Assembly (NCBI GenBank): GCA_050084515.1
Contig: CM114271.1
Span: 41,478,001-41,542,000 of the forward strand
DNA length: 64,000 bases
Reading direction: 5' to 3'
Origin: Blasia pusilla
Lineage: Eukaryota > Marchantiophyta > Marchantiopsida > Blasiales
The position numbers were made by a program, and so were the translations under genes. The notes beneath the pieces were generated by a model. The model had not been told where the DNA came from. It searched no databases and worked only from the letters and a program-made list of their open reading frames with translations. Below, piece by piece: positions 9,847 through 24,000 of the stretch. Position 1 is the stretch's first letter. Each line of letters begins with the position of its first letter.

Positions 9847-12800
9847 GGTTGCTCTTCCAACGAGAGTGGATTACCCCTCTTCTTTATCTCATGTATCTTG
9901 TCTGTTCTCTTTTTGGTTGATTCTTTCCCACTTATGCGCTTCATGTCATAGATTCTAACTTGACTATGACTAACAAAGGATGGTTACACTAGGGTTGCTA
10001 CATAGCAACCAAAATAGAGAGTAACGTGCTCTCTTAGGTTCCTTTAATCATCATCAAGTCATCCTTGAAATTTTAAGGTTATCATTGGACTTCCTTGAAC
10101 GCACCCTACAAATACTTGTCAAATCTGCCATAAAAGTTGTGATATATGAGCTCCCATATGTTTTCTCTACTACTCTTTGTGCCCCATCTTACAAAGAGGA
10201 GCTCCTAGTGCTTAATAGAAGGAGACTTGGACATAGCATAAAAAATAGAATATGCTTTGAAAAGGAGCTCTAAAAGTCCTTGTAAACTATCTTTCTCAAG
10301 TGAAGCTAAGGGCAGCAAGTTTCCTATTAACGCTGTTTCCTTAATTAAGATTAATCGATGTCATTGAGCTTGCAAACTTAACAACTAAATTTTCAGATTT
10401 TATTGCAAGCTTAGACATTCATGATGATACACGTAACTGTTGGTTTTTGACCTCTTAGGATCTTGCCCCATGGACCTGGACTTTGCAAGGTCGTAGCAAG
10501 TGTACTTGTGGATAGTCGGTAACGTAGTCTGACAACGAAATTCCCCCTTCTGTCGACTTTTTGGTTACTCTGTAACTGGAACTGGGAGGTAGCAGCGTCG
10601 AAGTACTTGCACCGTGCTTTCTCGTGGCGCGAATCCCGTCGGCGTCCCATTTGGATGCTATTTTTTGTCCGACGGAGCCTACAGATTTGGGACAATAGAG
10701 TTGGATCCATGCGAGCTCGGCCGCATGAGAGTGTCATGTGAGTTGGCAGCTGTGGCCGCCTTCGACGGGAGACCTCTTAGACGGGATGTCCAGAGTCAAG
10801 CGTTGGTTGCCATTAGCTGGTTCAAAAACTTCATAGTGTGTCTGCAAGCTGGCAGATACGTTTGGCGCGCTGCATGACGCCTCGTCTATTTGATGGTGCG
10901 AGAGTTGTGACCCGTCCGAATTGAACCGCTTCTCTGCTCAACAATCTTGCTTGCCGCCCGCTCAACTATTTTTTAGGCGCTGTCTACTTGCGGAATCTCT
11001 CTGCTCACTTCTGTGGTCGGACTTCAGAGGTCACTACCATTTTAGTCGTGTGGAATCTCTTCATTTATCGACGTTGGCTCGCTTCAAATTTCAAAGCCCT
11101 GTGCACTTTCGTTCGCTGCATTGTGCTACTGTGATTTAGCTGTACTTGATCGATCTCATCAGTGCGTCAACACTCGTTGGTATCTTCATTCGATTACAAA
11201 TTCATCGTAAGTAATGGTAGCTGGCTAGGGCCGGTTCTACCCCTGATCTTTTTGAAAGCTCGTGTTCACCCCGGTCTTTAATTCGCAACTTACAGGGGTC
11301 TCCTTACGCCATCGCAAAGGGTGGAGCATTTGTCTATGCATTTATGGTTCTGGTGCAGATTTGCTGTCCAGAGATATCCGATTCGCGTGATTCAGACAAC
11401 TGCGTGCTGAAAAATTGGCCTACGGGCTTGCTCAAGCCATTGTCCTCCAATCACTTGAATTTTGAGCTAGTACGACTTGAGTGTCTTTGTGCTCTGCACA
11501 TCTCGTGTCCCGTCAAAACTAAAATGAACGCGCTGAAAGCAAGTCAAAATACCAGGGCACGTCGCGCCGAAGTCATAAAGTTTGACGTGGTTGCGATTGT
11601 CACGATTACCTGGACAATAGTGAGACGCATGTCAAAGGAATCATGTGGGCATTCAAAAATGACTAGTTCGGAAGTTGTAAACCTCTCGCAGAGTCACTTC
11701 CAAACCCTGCTGCCCAACGTGAGCGTAGTTTTGCAGCGAGGTTGGAAGCCACTGGAGCGGAGAACCTTCTTGGAGCGACCATCTACTACCACGACAAAAT
11801 TATAACTCGGTCAGGAACGCAAGTTAGGCTCTAGTCATATGCCGAGAACACTTGCGGAGCGGCAGGTTCAATCGTGCGCAGGCTCTTAACTACTCCTCTT
11901 CACAAGAATGTGCAACCTTTCTTGCTTCACTGTCGATGTTTTCCGAGTGCTCTCGTTTCAGATGTTGTTCCACCAAAACTCATAGTTTGTCTCGGAAACG
12001 CATTGAAGTCGCGTAGGGTAGCGGCTACGTCGGGCGTGGGTTTTAGGCTCCGTGCCCGGCTCTCCACCGTGGCACCGTCCAACCGGACGTCGTTTGGCCC
12101 CATCCCTTTCCCCTCCAACGGACGGGGATGGGGGCAAACGACGCCGTCGCGACCTTGCTCGTCCTTCTTCGCCGAACCTAAACTATGGGCTTCAATCATC
12201 GAAACTATCGGGCTCCATTAGAGGGCTTCCCGATTAAATGAACACACGGTACCCAAAGAGCGTCGTGTTCATTAGTTTTCTGGTAATTTACCGATATACA
12301 TTTACTGACTGTAGCAGTCTACGGATATTCCAAGCACTTGACCTTAAGCGATTCTACCACTGTGATACCCAAGCAGGTTGATGAATACGCCCCTGATGGC
12401 TTGAAATATACGTAGACTGCTACTGTCTTAGCAGTCACACTGCTATTGCTTTCAGGGCTCGGGAAAGTGATAGTGGGTCGCTGGAAATGCGAAATGGAGA
12501 ACAGCTCATGCAACGTTCTACGGGGGAAGTGATGCATCTAGCACCATGGGTAAGCACGCAAAAGGACTTTAAGTAAGACAACCTAAATTTAATAACTAGA
12601 ACCAACGTGTGCATGTCCAGATCTTTTCATTTCACCGCTATGCACTATAGTTAATTCTGAGGGTTTGTCGTTCTGGACTGTCGTGATGAGAGTCCTGAAA
12701 GGTGCCGCCGATATGAATGTTGATTTTAGAGCCGTCCGGAATCTACAGTTACCGTCCGAAAGCAGTTACCGATCCTTATTCGTTCTACATTCTGATGCGA

Positions 12801-15800
12801 GTGAGTCTAAGAAAGAGGAAGGATAGGAGGAAATCGCTCACCTGTCTGCGAAATCCGCGCGACCGCTAGTGGAGACCAGTTGTTTTCGAATCGGTATTCT
12901 TAACTCTGAAATTGTAGAAAGGCCCATTGAGGAAATTCTTTGTCCCAGTTTTCTTTGGTAACTTCTGGCCGATTGGAGTTTCTCCTCCTCCGATGATTCA
13001 CTTTTGAGCGGTTTGGCGTATTCGTATCCTATCGTCCCCAATACATATAGTCCCCCTTCCTTCTTTCTAAAAAAATAGACCTCTTGAGGTCTATTTTTTT
13101 TATTTCCATGCCCCCTTTTGTATCGTGATGGGCTTCATCCTTTTTCTACATATATATGTATTTTTTTTATTCTCCATACATATCCGTTATATAACTATTT
13201 TGCGAACGAGTTCTTTAACACAACAAATGTATAATACAGTATTGGGTGGGAGGAAGATACAAGAATGCATTTCCTTCCTCCGACTGAGATGGGGGGGGCC
13301 AATAGAGAGCCAAAAGTCCCGCGGGCTTAATCGGCTCAGGAGACACATAAGGGGGCTTCCTTATCTAAAGACCAAAATCACCAACAGCATGTATAATATG
13401 AGTAACACATGTAGAAATGTGGCTAGTATTAAATGAGCCTCTAGCATTGGCGTTTGCAACCACCTGAGTCCGTCGCAAAGGCCCATTTGTCTGGGCACGC
13501 TGCAAAGCTATGGAGACACGTTGCCTACAATAAAGTATCGCATTGGCTAAAGACAACTCATTTCTCGACTGGAGATGATGGGCGCAATCCGTAAGGAACG
13601 AGTCAAACCACTCTCCCATGACCCCATATAGAGATAAATCAATGTCCGTCATGAAGTTGACTATAAATGTGGGTCTACTTTACCGCGGCGGCTCTTGCAG
13701 TAATCTCCCTTGTGCCACCACTTGGGCCCGCACCGCCTCCCACGTAAGATCCATCACTACAACATCCTCTACCACCACCTCATACTCCTTGGGATAGAAC
13801 AGATTACCCGAAGTTTTTAATGCTTGTCTTGGTAATGAGATTCTCCCTTCCTTTGTATTTATTCACCATGTGCTATGTCCATTGGCCCCCCTTTTGATTT
13901 GTAAATTTCTTATTTAATAGTTTTGCAAACGCTGCCGATCTAAACACTCGATTTGGATTGGTATGGTGAAGTTTCACAAGTGCGATTATGTCATCAGGCT
14001 CTATGAAATTAGGAAGCCTAAGGATAATTAATGATAGCTTGGGAAGCAAGTGTGAGTAATAACGCGCTCGACGATTGGAGTCGACCACGTATTCCGTTAT
14101 TTACCGCGTAAATAACGGAAAGCCTCTCCACAAGATAAGAATGAAACCCAAAGGCATACCAACGTAATTGGTGTTGTCAAGGCGACTACCATGGAAGGGC
14201 AGGAAAAACTCCCAGCTTGTAGAAAGGAGTATTCTTAACCCTAGTGTCTTCCCTGGCGGGGCATTTGGTAATGGGAACCTTTATAGCCAAGATACGGAAC
14301 GGAAACAAGTGCATTGAGTGCAGCTTTCTTTAGCAATGGAGTGAAGCATGTTTTGTAATCACTTGCCACAGATCTAAATGGTGCTTACCGAACAATACTT
14401 TTCTCCAGATCATGGCCACCATATTCTTTCCGTCAAATCGAAATTTACTTAGTGACAACGGTGGTTGGTGTAACCCTCCGCGACGCCACTGTGACCTGTC
14501 CCAACCTTCATTTACTCGATTAGCTGAATATCGAGCTGGTATAGTTCCAGTCAATATCCGGGGAGAATCGGGGTTACCTAGCCGGAAGAAATTTAGAATC
14601 AACGGCCAAAAACCGGCAGAATACAGGTTTTCCTTTGTAGTTGTATCTCTTTAGCCAGCCGGATTCAGGAAAATATAAAAAATTACCGTTAATGTACCGG
14701 TTCTGGTTCCAATCCTCTTCAGAAGGTACGCATCCATCCTTGGCTACGTTTCACGGAAAATGTCCTCTTGTTTTACACGATTTTATATTGGAATGTCGGA
14801 TAAAGTCGACAAAAACTTATCCTATGAAGTTACGTCGAATAAAGACACTCATCATAGGAACTGAAAGATGGGCTTAAAGGAACTTTTTGGACTCGACAAT
14901 AATGTTGGTCGTTGGCGAATATCAAAGTCCTTGAGAGATGTCAAGATCTTCCTCTGATACTCGGTCTTTATGTATGCTACATTGCGGTTGCAGAATTCCG
15001 TGCGAAATCACGGAATTCCTTAAGGTATTTTAACGTGATCCTCATTACGACGTAGACGTAGGAGGCGCAGGGGATGTAACCGCCCTCGGTGAAAGAAGGG
15101 TAAGGCGAACCGCTGGGAGCCGATCAGAAGAAACTGGGGTCAGAATTGGCAGAGCAACACCCTTCTCATCAGCGAATCTTTACCTTTCCGAGTGACTTTC
15201 AGCGATGGTAAGACCCACGGCTCACAAGTTTGCGGAGGTTTGATCTACCCGACGGACGATTGGTCTCACTTCCAATGCAACTCTGACTTTCCATCACTTT
15301 CCCGTCTGAAGTGCAGAATCGCGTTGACAGTTGAGGCACATTTGCTTTGTAAAAGTTGCTTCGGTTGAGTATAGAACCAAGTCATTTTTAGTGAGCTTTC
15401 CGAAGGAATTCATTCCATCTTTTCGAATACATATTTTTCTTCGAGTTGCGATGAGATGGAATGACGAGGGATTCGTTGGCAGTTCCGTATATAATATAAT
15501 TGCACTTTGCAAATTTCGACGTGACTCCATCAGGCGTCGTTTTTTTTCCTCTTCCACTCAAGAGTAATATTTGAGATTGATGTGTGCAGTATAATTTATG
15601 AGTTACCCTTCGTCTTGATACTGCATCACCAACTCGCATTCGGAGCTACAGAAATGCAACGTAAATATACAAGAATCACATCGCCTTGCGCAAAGTTCTG
15701 TGACATAATTCCGAAGTACTCTAGAAGGCCATTTCTTTATTTCTTTAAGGAGCAAAGAAACATTTCACTGTTAATTTATGCTATCTATCAACCTACCTAC

Positions 15801-15991
15801 TCATTCTCCTACACTCTCCCATGCGAAGAATGCACCGAGCCGGCCTATCAGTTAGCCAGTCAACTCAGCCGTTTCCACAGTATCGAATATGCATGCAGTA
15901 GCGAATAAAACCTTACGGCTGTTTTTATATTCCGAGGCTCCAGTCGACTCCAACTGCACACCGAGATCAAAATTGTAGTGATACTTGACTA
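9847..15991. other. No recognisable gene; short copia leader then more GC-balanced DNA
   Basis: Up to about 10.4 kb the sequence looks like copia leader or decayed element (10085-10273 plus is a short unrecognised frame). From about 10.4 kb composition becomes more GC-balanced by eye. Frames such as 11344-11805 plus (153 aa), 13365-13652 minus (95 aa) and 13873-14088 minus (71 aa) give no motif I know. The last two lie in the same orientation and could be exons of one unknown gene, but I see no support beyond that. A perfect hairpin lies at 13069-13100. Confidence 0.4.
13069..13100. repeat. Perfect inverted repeat, 15-bp arms
   Basis: The arms AAAAAAATAGACCTC and GAGGTCTATTTTTTT are exact reverse complements separated by two bases (13084-13085). 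In a plant nuclear context this is a foldback sequence of unknown role. Confidence 0.9.
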
Positions 15992-18014
15992 TCACAAATT
16001 GGTACCGCACAATTGAATCGACGGCCGACGACTGGGAATGACCCGCAGACAGTTTGCCATTTCGCACGATAGCTTAAGCTCCTCTGCCAGGTCGACAGGA
16101 TGCGCGGGAGATGAAGCCCATGAGAAAGCCTGCAAGAGACGAGCCAGCCAAAGGTGTGTTGTGACCATCCCCAACGATCGTCCAGGACACACCCGTCTTC
16201 CGGCACCAAAAGGAGCGAGTCGCAGATCTCCTCCGCGCACATCTACGTCCAGGCCACCTTCATTACACAGGAAGCGACTAGGATTGAACTTTTCTGGATC
16301 TTCCCAAATCTCATGGTTGTGAGTGATGGCCCACATGTTCACCATCGCCGTAGTACCTTTCGGTACGTCAAAGCCACCAAGCTTCACGTCCTCTACCGCC
16401 ATGCGAGCCCACGAAAGCAACGGACCCGGTGGATGTACGCGTAGAGTCTCCTTCACGAATGCTTGGAGTGATGGCAGATTCTCCACGTCTTCGTCTACGA
16501 CCAATCGACCGTGTTCCACAACAGCATCCAACTCGTCCTGCATTTTCTTTTGCCACTCGGGGTGTAATACGACTTCAGCTAACGCCCACTCAGTAAGAAC
16601 GGCAATTGTATCCGTGCCTCTGAAAATCAGCTCCTGAGAATTCAATACAAGATGGGAAGGTGAGTAACAGCTGAACAAGTGACATCTAGAATTCCAATTC
16701 CTATAAATGCACTGTAATCTTGTGTAGCCGCTACAGAAAGTTGCAGCTTACCCAAAGAACGGAGACCATGTCTGAGTCGGACATTTTATCTTCTCCGCTG
16801 AGGTTTAGGAGGACGTCTACAAAGTCAAGCTCGTTTCCAGTCCTGCTAGGCGAGCTCCGGTGATCGTCGATGATCTTCTGGACGAAATCTCTTACGCGAG
16901 GGACGAGATTTGCACACTTAGTTCCGACATCGAACATCTCCAGGTGGCGGAGGCCGGGAAAATGATCAGACCAATTGAACGCGCCAAGAACATCGAAACA
17001 CTCACGGATCATTTCCTCCAGATGGCATGCCTCTGAACATTGGTCACCGAAGTCAAATCTCCGGCCGAAAACAATCCGCATCATGTTGTTCACCGCAGCT
17101 CGTTGCAGGAATGAGCGCACACGAACGGGCCTAGCCTCTGAAAAGAGGCTTCCGTTCAACTTGGTGGTCGATGCGTTGAATATCGCCTCCACCATGAGGG
17201 AAGTTTCCTCGTAACGCACCTGCCTGTGCGCAGTTATCTGCTTTGGGCAGAACAAACTGGTGGCCGCGATTCGCCTTAATCGACGCCAGTAAGGACCTGG
17301 CGCTGCGAACCCCATTGCTCGCTCAAAGAGTAATTTCTCCGCAGCCTGTTTGAGAGGCCTCTCCGCAAAAGCACTACTCATGAGCATGTCCCTCGCAATT
17401 GCTGGATCTGACGTAATTACAACGCGGGTACACCCAACACTGAATGCCATAAGCTTATCGGCGTCATGTTTGAGTGACAAGGCCGCGAGTTTCCTGTGAG
17501 CGTTGCCTTGCATTTCTTTAGCGCAGCCGATGATGGGCAGTCCAGCCGGGCCAGGAGCAATTCTTATTCCCCTCCTGGAACGCAAGCGGACAGGGCTCCA
17601 GGCACTACCTCCTGGTCCTGCCCAGGTCACAAAGACGGTAACAACCGAAATAAGAAGAACAAAAAGGATTGGAAGCAAACACGCGGCTCCGTCGACTTCT
17701 GCACGGATTACGTCGAGAGATGAGCTGAGAGGAGTACCGAGCTCGGCCTCTACCCAGCGACTAAGCCCCGGCAGTAACACAGGGACGACACCACTATCTG
17801 CAATGAAGCACAATGTGCCAGTTGCACACACAACCAGGAGAGAAAAGATGACGCACAGCCTCATTAGTCTGAGACCTCCCGACAGGGCTTTGCCCGATGC
17901 GAAGGTAATGAGACCCATTAGGAATTCGGACACGAATTCACCAACAGATCCAAATGCATCCACTCTGTGAACAAAGGGCGAGGCAGGAGACGAACTTTGG
18001 CGCTCACGATCCAT
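15992..18014 (-). CDS. CYP78A: Cytochrome P450, CYP78A family (two exons)
   Basis: Exon 1 is 18014-16752 (421 codons), the intron is 16751-16634 (118 bp, GT-AG), and exon 2 is 16633-15992 (213 codons plus stop), giving 634 residues. Splicing joins SVLW to [12 protein letters not shown], the intron position I know from plant CYP78A genes. Landmarks: WAGPGG near residue 131 and GPAGLPIIG near 154; [21 protein letters not shown]-helix FRGTDT 425-430; KETLR 482-486; heme loop [11 protein letters not shown] with Cys570. P450s of this family are ER-anchored mono-oxygenases that control organ growth non-cell-autonomously; fatty-acid hydroxylation has been reported for some members. The start GCAGCCATGG is good plant context. 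The N-terminus is longer than the usual ~530-residue proteins and has hydrophobic stretches near 50-72 and 110-132. No breaks are seen, so I consider it functional. Confidence 0.93.
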
Positions 18015-21000
18015 GGCTGCGAAAAGTGCGGAGGATCAACTATCTAAGATCGATGGTACGCTGTAAATTAGGATGGATGAGGGTAAGGACCTTCAAACGG
18101 CGAATGCCGCGTGCGCGGAGCGATAAGCTAGCAAGCTGTCGCGAGCCCGGCCGGAGGTAGTGGAAGAAGGAGTCTATACACTCGAAGACCGAGATGACTA
18201 TCTTCACAAATCGCCACTATGCTGAATACGTTGCGGTAAGGTTTCGCACAAGCGATGGTAGGCACGCTAGAGATCCACATTCAAGACCTCTCGGGCGTCC
18301 TCCGAGCACAATTCAATTAGCCGGCAAGGGGAAAGAGGTGATTGATGACTGGGCCTTGAGGATTATAAAGGAGTAAGGAAGGCGGCTCACGCACAAGACA
18401 GGCCACAGTGATACCCAACGCACTAGAGAAGCCTACGGTGCAGGCTTAGGTGTGTCTATATAGTATAGGCAAAACGGTTACCCTGACAAAACTGGCATCG
18501 TGTCATCGACCGCTACTCAACCCCGTAATCGCACAGCAGTCATGACTCATGAGAGGAGGGTGAGGAGAGCGACTCTTGTTTCAGTTCCGGCGGTCCATCC
18601 ACAAGGACAACGTCTACTTCATGCTGCGACTCGCGGGCAGACATGGATGGATGGCCTGCGCTCTCTGTTGGCTGTGCCCAACACAGTACTGTCGGTGCCA
18701 AGTTGGTCTTCGAAATCTGAGCCGGAGGGCCTCCAGTGGTGGGCTAGTTTTCACTCAAACCTGAACTGGGGCACACTGCACGCCTGCGGTAGCAAAGCGC
18801 AGTGCGCTGTCTCGCGCTGATTTCGGTTGGTGATGACGGCCGCGACGGGGGAATGTTCAGTGTGGGCTTTGGGCCGCGGGGGTCCCGGGTAGGGGGCGCC
18901 GGGCGGTGGGAGGGTGTTATGAATGCCACCATTAAGTTCCAGTGGGCATAATAAATAATAAAAAGCTACACAACACGCACCCTAGTGTAGGTTTTCGGAT
19001 TTTTCTTTGAGAATGCTGAGTTACATATCATAACCATAACCATCTAGCTACAATCTGCTAGAGAGAGGGTGTACTGAAAGTACCGTCACGGACTTCTCTG
19101 GTTGTGATATCTTACCGTTTTCTGTTTGTTTCGCTAAAATGATCAGAAGCTATGTTCACGTAAAGGCCATTGCAGAAACCCAACCAACGATGGGCCTACC
19201 CGGATACTGTAGTCATAGCGTGCGGTTGAATTCCGGAGTGGTCAGGAAGGGGGAGGATACTCGGGCGATATCTAGATTTCCCTCCTGCAAGACTGCGATT
19301 TTGGAATCTCCGACTTCGACGCCCTCGCTGGTTGAGAAAAATGAGAAAATAAAATGTCTCATCACTTAAGCCTTTGTACCCAAAAGAAGTTCTTGTCACT
19401 TCATGACGCGTACAAAAGTGTCTTCGGCAATATTATTTCATAGAATACTCACTGTGGGAAAAAGTGCATGAGCATGGAACTATGATTGTCGTCACTGTTC
19501 CTGGATAATATGAGCTGGTCGGTTCTACGTTGCTCATAGAATCTCTAAGAAAATGTAGAGGATAGTGGTACAGTTTAAGATTTCGTCGCATGTCAACTGT
19601 CGCGGTTGTCGTCTGCCCCATGCTTCGGATCTGAAAGGATGTTCCGGAGAAAAAAAATCCGAGACGGGGATGAGACTGGTTCTGATTTCGTGATACTGCG
19701 GCTTGTAACTTTTCCCCAGGATCGCATCTCCGGAAAGATGCTTTAGGTGGGGGGAAATTGTGGACAATCTTGTCCAGGACTGGAAGCGAAGGACGTTGTC
19801 CTGTTTCTCAACGACATGACAGCAAGAGCGATTGGAAAGACTATTCGGCGAATAAACGCCAGGCGATAAACAAGGAGGGCCTTACAAACCTACACGCTGC
19901 TACTGTAGTCATTAGCTGCGGGTCCTGACCGGCAGCCCGACAGTGTCTTCTGCACAGTGAGACAGGGAAAGAAATTAAACGCTAACCATGACGTTGACAC
20001 TCACGCGAAGGAAGAATTTAAATCTCAAATGCGAGGCCATCAACACGAAGTTTGTGCCCATAGGTTATCCTTTCACTCTCTTGGACGGTATTCCTACGAG
20101 TAAAATTGTTCGCGTCTGCAATCCGTAACGAACGACAATGGTACCGTGGGTGCTCAGGTGATACTGGACCTGGTATTTGCATGAACCTGGTCACCTGAGC
20201 ACCCTTGGTACCTAGTGGTCCAAGGGTGCTCAGATGAAAGAGTTTGAAAGCAGAACATCAATTGCCACGAAAAAGAACTTTTCTGAGCGTGAACGTCGGA
20301 TGCTGTCGTTTCGCTATCATAAAGACAGTTATTTCATTAGTCTCTGGTTGCGTAGACGACCGTAACTGCTGGATGGAAGTCGAGGAGTCTCTCAGGAGAT
20401 TTGGAAGCAGAGAAACCTAGAATGCGATCGGTTTCAAGATGCAAGGATCGAATTCGATAGCTTGGAAAACTTACGAGAACTGTACAGATTTGAATCACGG
20501 GTGCGGGCTGGCCGTGAATGCGATGCAACTTGTGATTCAAGCGAGAGGATCCCCATAGTTGTTGGGCGCCTTCAAGCCACATTCCACTAGGCAAGCCCAG
20601 CTGCCCAGGACCACAGTGATCACACATTTCTTGTGAAAGGTAGGCGCCTCGGCTGCCGAGCTCCTGTCACCACTAGAAGGCGCTGCTCGCCGCTCAGACG
20701 GTCATGAGTAGCGAAGTATATCGTGTAAGTCGCTCACGATTGTTTACAATCTGGCAATGGCTTTGGAGAATAGTATGGCTGTTCGCGTTTATTTCGTGTT
20801 CATGAAACATTCCGGGGGTTGGGCTATCACTGTGACGGCATGGCAGCTGTCATGGCCCCAATGGGCCTCACTCCACGAATCGAAATACCGGGCTGAGCTA
20901 CTAGTATCCATCCAAGCATGTGAAAGGCCTCTGGGTTTTACAGACCTGACTAAGCGCCACGTATTCTGCGGTTGTAGATGGTGCTACCAGCTGTGGCTCA

Positions 21001-24000
21001 CGGCGGGGATCACTCATTGTTTGTGCTTCGTTCGCGCAGAAAACAGTAGTTGATCAGAGCGAACTCAACAGGGCCCTACAATGTGCAGATCAAACAGACT
21101 TGCGGAATGGTACGATCTGGTGACGAAAGAACAGGTCGCAACGATCCACCCTCTGATCGAAATAGTTGGTGAGACTGACCACAATTTGCTTCCGTCCTCA
21201 GAACTCCAGACTCTATGAGCTATTTGGGAATGGGTGCATACGCCACTTTCAAAGGCGTAGACACTGCCCGCTGGCACGCAGCTCGGCATCTTTTGCCGCG
21301 GAGTACGAAAACTGCTGCGTCTGCTTTTCAGTCCATCCCAACAACCGCTGTCTGTCGACGTAGTTTGCATGCTTGTATAACGACTACTAAATGCATTCGA
21401 TCATGTACAAGCAGGTGGTCTCTGAGTTGGCCTCCGGCACAATTAGATAATGCCACCGAGGCTACCTCGAGAAGAAATTGGACAAGATTACCGTACGGTT
21501 CAAAAGAGGGGTACCGTATCCCCTCTAGGACATATCATGATTCGAATGCGTTTAGGGTCGTTTGAATAATTCACGATCAGTAAAAAGAAAACATTTGCAG
21601 TAACTGCCGTCCTTCGACTTTCCGTCCGTAGTAGCAGATGAAGGTTATATGCCGATGGTGCATCAATGTGAGCCTTATCTTCAGACAGATCAGTCGCCTC
21701 TCGGCTTGCCATAGACAAGATCCGTAGTCTAGACCCCTGCTACAGTTAAGGAAATGGATGAGCCGCTCAGGAGCCCTGCCTCCCTCCTGGACCAGACCTG
21801 ACAATTAACAATTAACAAACCAACCCTCCTGAACGGACTCTACGGGACTGGACCTTACCTCATCCTCTCGTACGAGCTTCGGCAGTTCATCCGCGAGCGG
21901 TGCAAGCCAGTCCTCTTCACCTGGTAAATTCTCTTACGTAATTACATTGTGTCCTATATGAACTTACGACTTCGTTTACACACCGGCCTTACACTGCCTG
22001 CAATGGGAAGGCTCTCCCGAACAGAAGCACATTTTTAGCCTGTGGTTCGACATTACCCGAACAGTGCACATGGCTGTTCCATTCAAAAGCGGGACAGTCT
22101 TTTTAAACTTCTAGGTTTCTCTTCCCTATTACACCCACCTTTATTTAGTTTTTTAAATTTGACGCAGCAGTTTCATCCTCTCCATTTTTTTCTCCTCTCC
22201 GGCGGATAATAGTTCTCTCCCGTATGTTTTGATTTTTTTTAATAAAGTTTTTTATTAATTAATTAATTAAATTTTACTTAAATTAAATTTTATTAAAAGA
22301 ATATTTTTTAATGAATTTCCATTAAAATTAAAATTTCAGAGTGACGGACTGATTTATAAATAATTCTTACACTTGGAAAATCGGACCAAATTAAAAATTT
22401 TAAATACGATTAATCGTGCACGACAAAGGCTCCCCACAAATTCCTTGTATTGTAAAACAGTAAAATCACTGGAAGATATATTTGGATGAACTCGTCTTCC
22501 AGAAAGCAATATCGTTTCCGGTTGCTCTTCCGTCATTGCAATCCAATTCGATAAAATACGTATTTGAACCGACAACTTTCACAAAAAATTGCCGGTTGTG
22601 TCCTAACCTTGAGCGGGACGGAGGAATGGGAGCCCTGGGACGTGGGCATTTAAGGCACCTAGATGCCATTGTGGCGTTGTATTGGTGCCAGCCAAGACGC
22701 CGGACGAACAAGTTTGGCGTGCGTTACAGAGGGACGGGATGGCGTCCTTGTCAAGACAAAATTATGGCCGACGGTGTCGGAATGTCAGCGGGCGCCTGGC
22801 CTTAAGTGTGAGTCATCATACAAACATTAGCAGCCTCTACTCCATTTCCCGACTACTGAGCTGCGTCGCTGCGAGCGAGAATACCTATTCGAGTACTACG
22901 CGCACTTCGGTTGCGGCGCTGTACCTTTATTGCAACATCCTGTACGGTTGCCGGCGCCGCAACCCTGACCCCTCCTTTCGACCTTCCGACAGCTAAAAGA
23001 GGCGGCACGAAGGGTCCGAATGGGAAACGGAACTTCCCGACTTCACGTGAGAATTGCGATGGAATTGCATACGTCCGTTTAGGTATTCCATCCCCTTCGA
23101 CAGAAAGGCTGGGAGAATCCCCAACTTTGGGACCATTCCACCGGCTGCCTGCCCTTCTGGTCGCATCGTAGCCGATGTCCGCTCCAACAGTGCAGCCAGT
23201 TTGCAGCCGACTGTTTTCCTGTCGTGTCGGCCGCCATCGCCACCTTTCCTACATGCTCGTACTTCCAGAACTTGACGCTCCGCTGCAACTTGCGTCATTT
23301 TTTTCCGCCCTCTGCTTTCTCATCGTACTAAAGCGGGATTAGTTATGTACTATACATTAAACAAATCTTCCTCTACCTGCCACTCTCACAAACCCTACTT
23401 ACATTTCACGAGCGCCAACGGATTTCAAATGCTCCGCAGCCAGTTGGCAAAAGCGTGCGTGACCTCATTATTTGTATGCCAATATTCATTACTCACTGGC
23501 GGCGGACAAGCTCCTATCCGTCTTTGGGGGAACAAACTTAACGGAGTCGCTGCCCGAGACTACGTTTAAATTCACCATTCATAAGATGATTTCATGATGA
23601 TGCAGCAGCTACTCTGTTCGCTGGACCTACACCGTCCATCTCTGCGTCCGATCCGTCGTCGGCCGTCGCTTTGACTTGCGTCTCAAAAGATACTGATGTG
23701 GCACCCGGCGAACTACTGATCCAATTACGACAGATCGCCCCAACCACGTACATTATCTTGTCGTTATTACTACAACATCATCGATACACCTTTGTGGATT
23801 GTAACACTGGCCGCCATGTGTTGCATACGTTTGTCTTCTAGCAAGTATGGACTTTGCGTCGTGAATGCAGAATGGCCTGGGGCCTAAGCCCGAGAGCAGG
23901 CGCTTTAATACTTTACCTATGACACATAACTCTCCGGCCAGCACTTTCCCGTATCGAAAGGTATCGGGTTTTCTATGAAGTTGGTCAGGTAGCGCCGGGT

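Noticed and set aside
13060-13101. Bacterial rho-independent terminator
   Set aside because: The surroundings are plant nuclear DNA with no bacterial genes.
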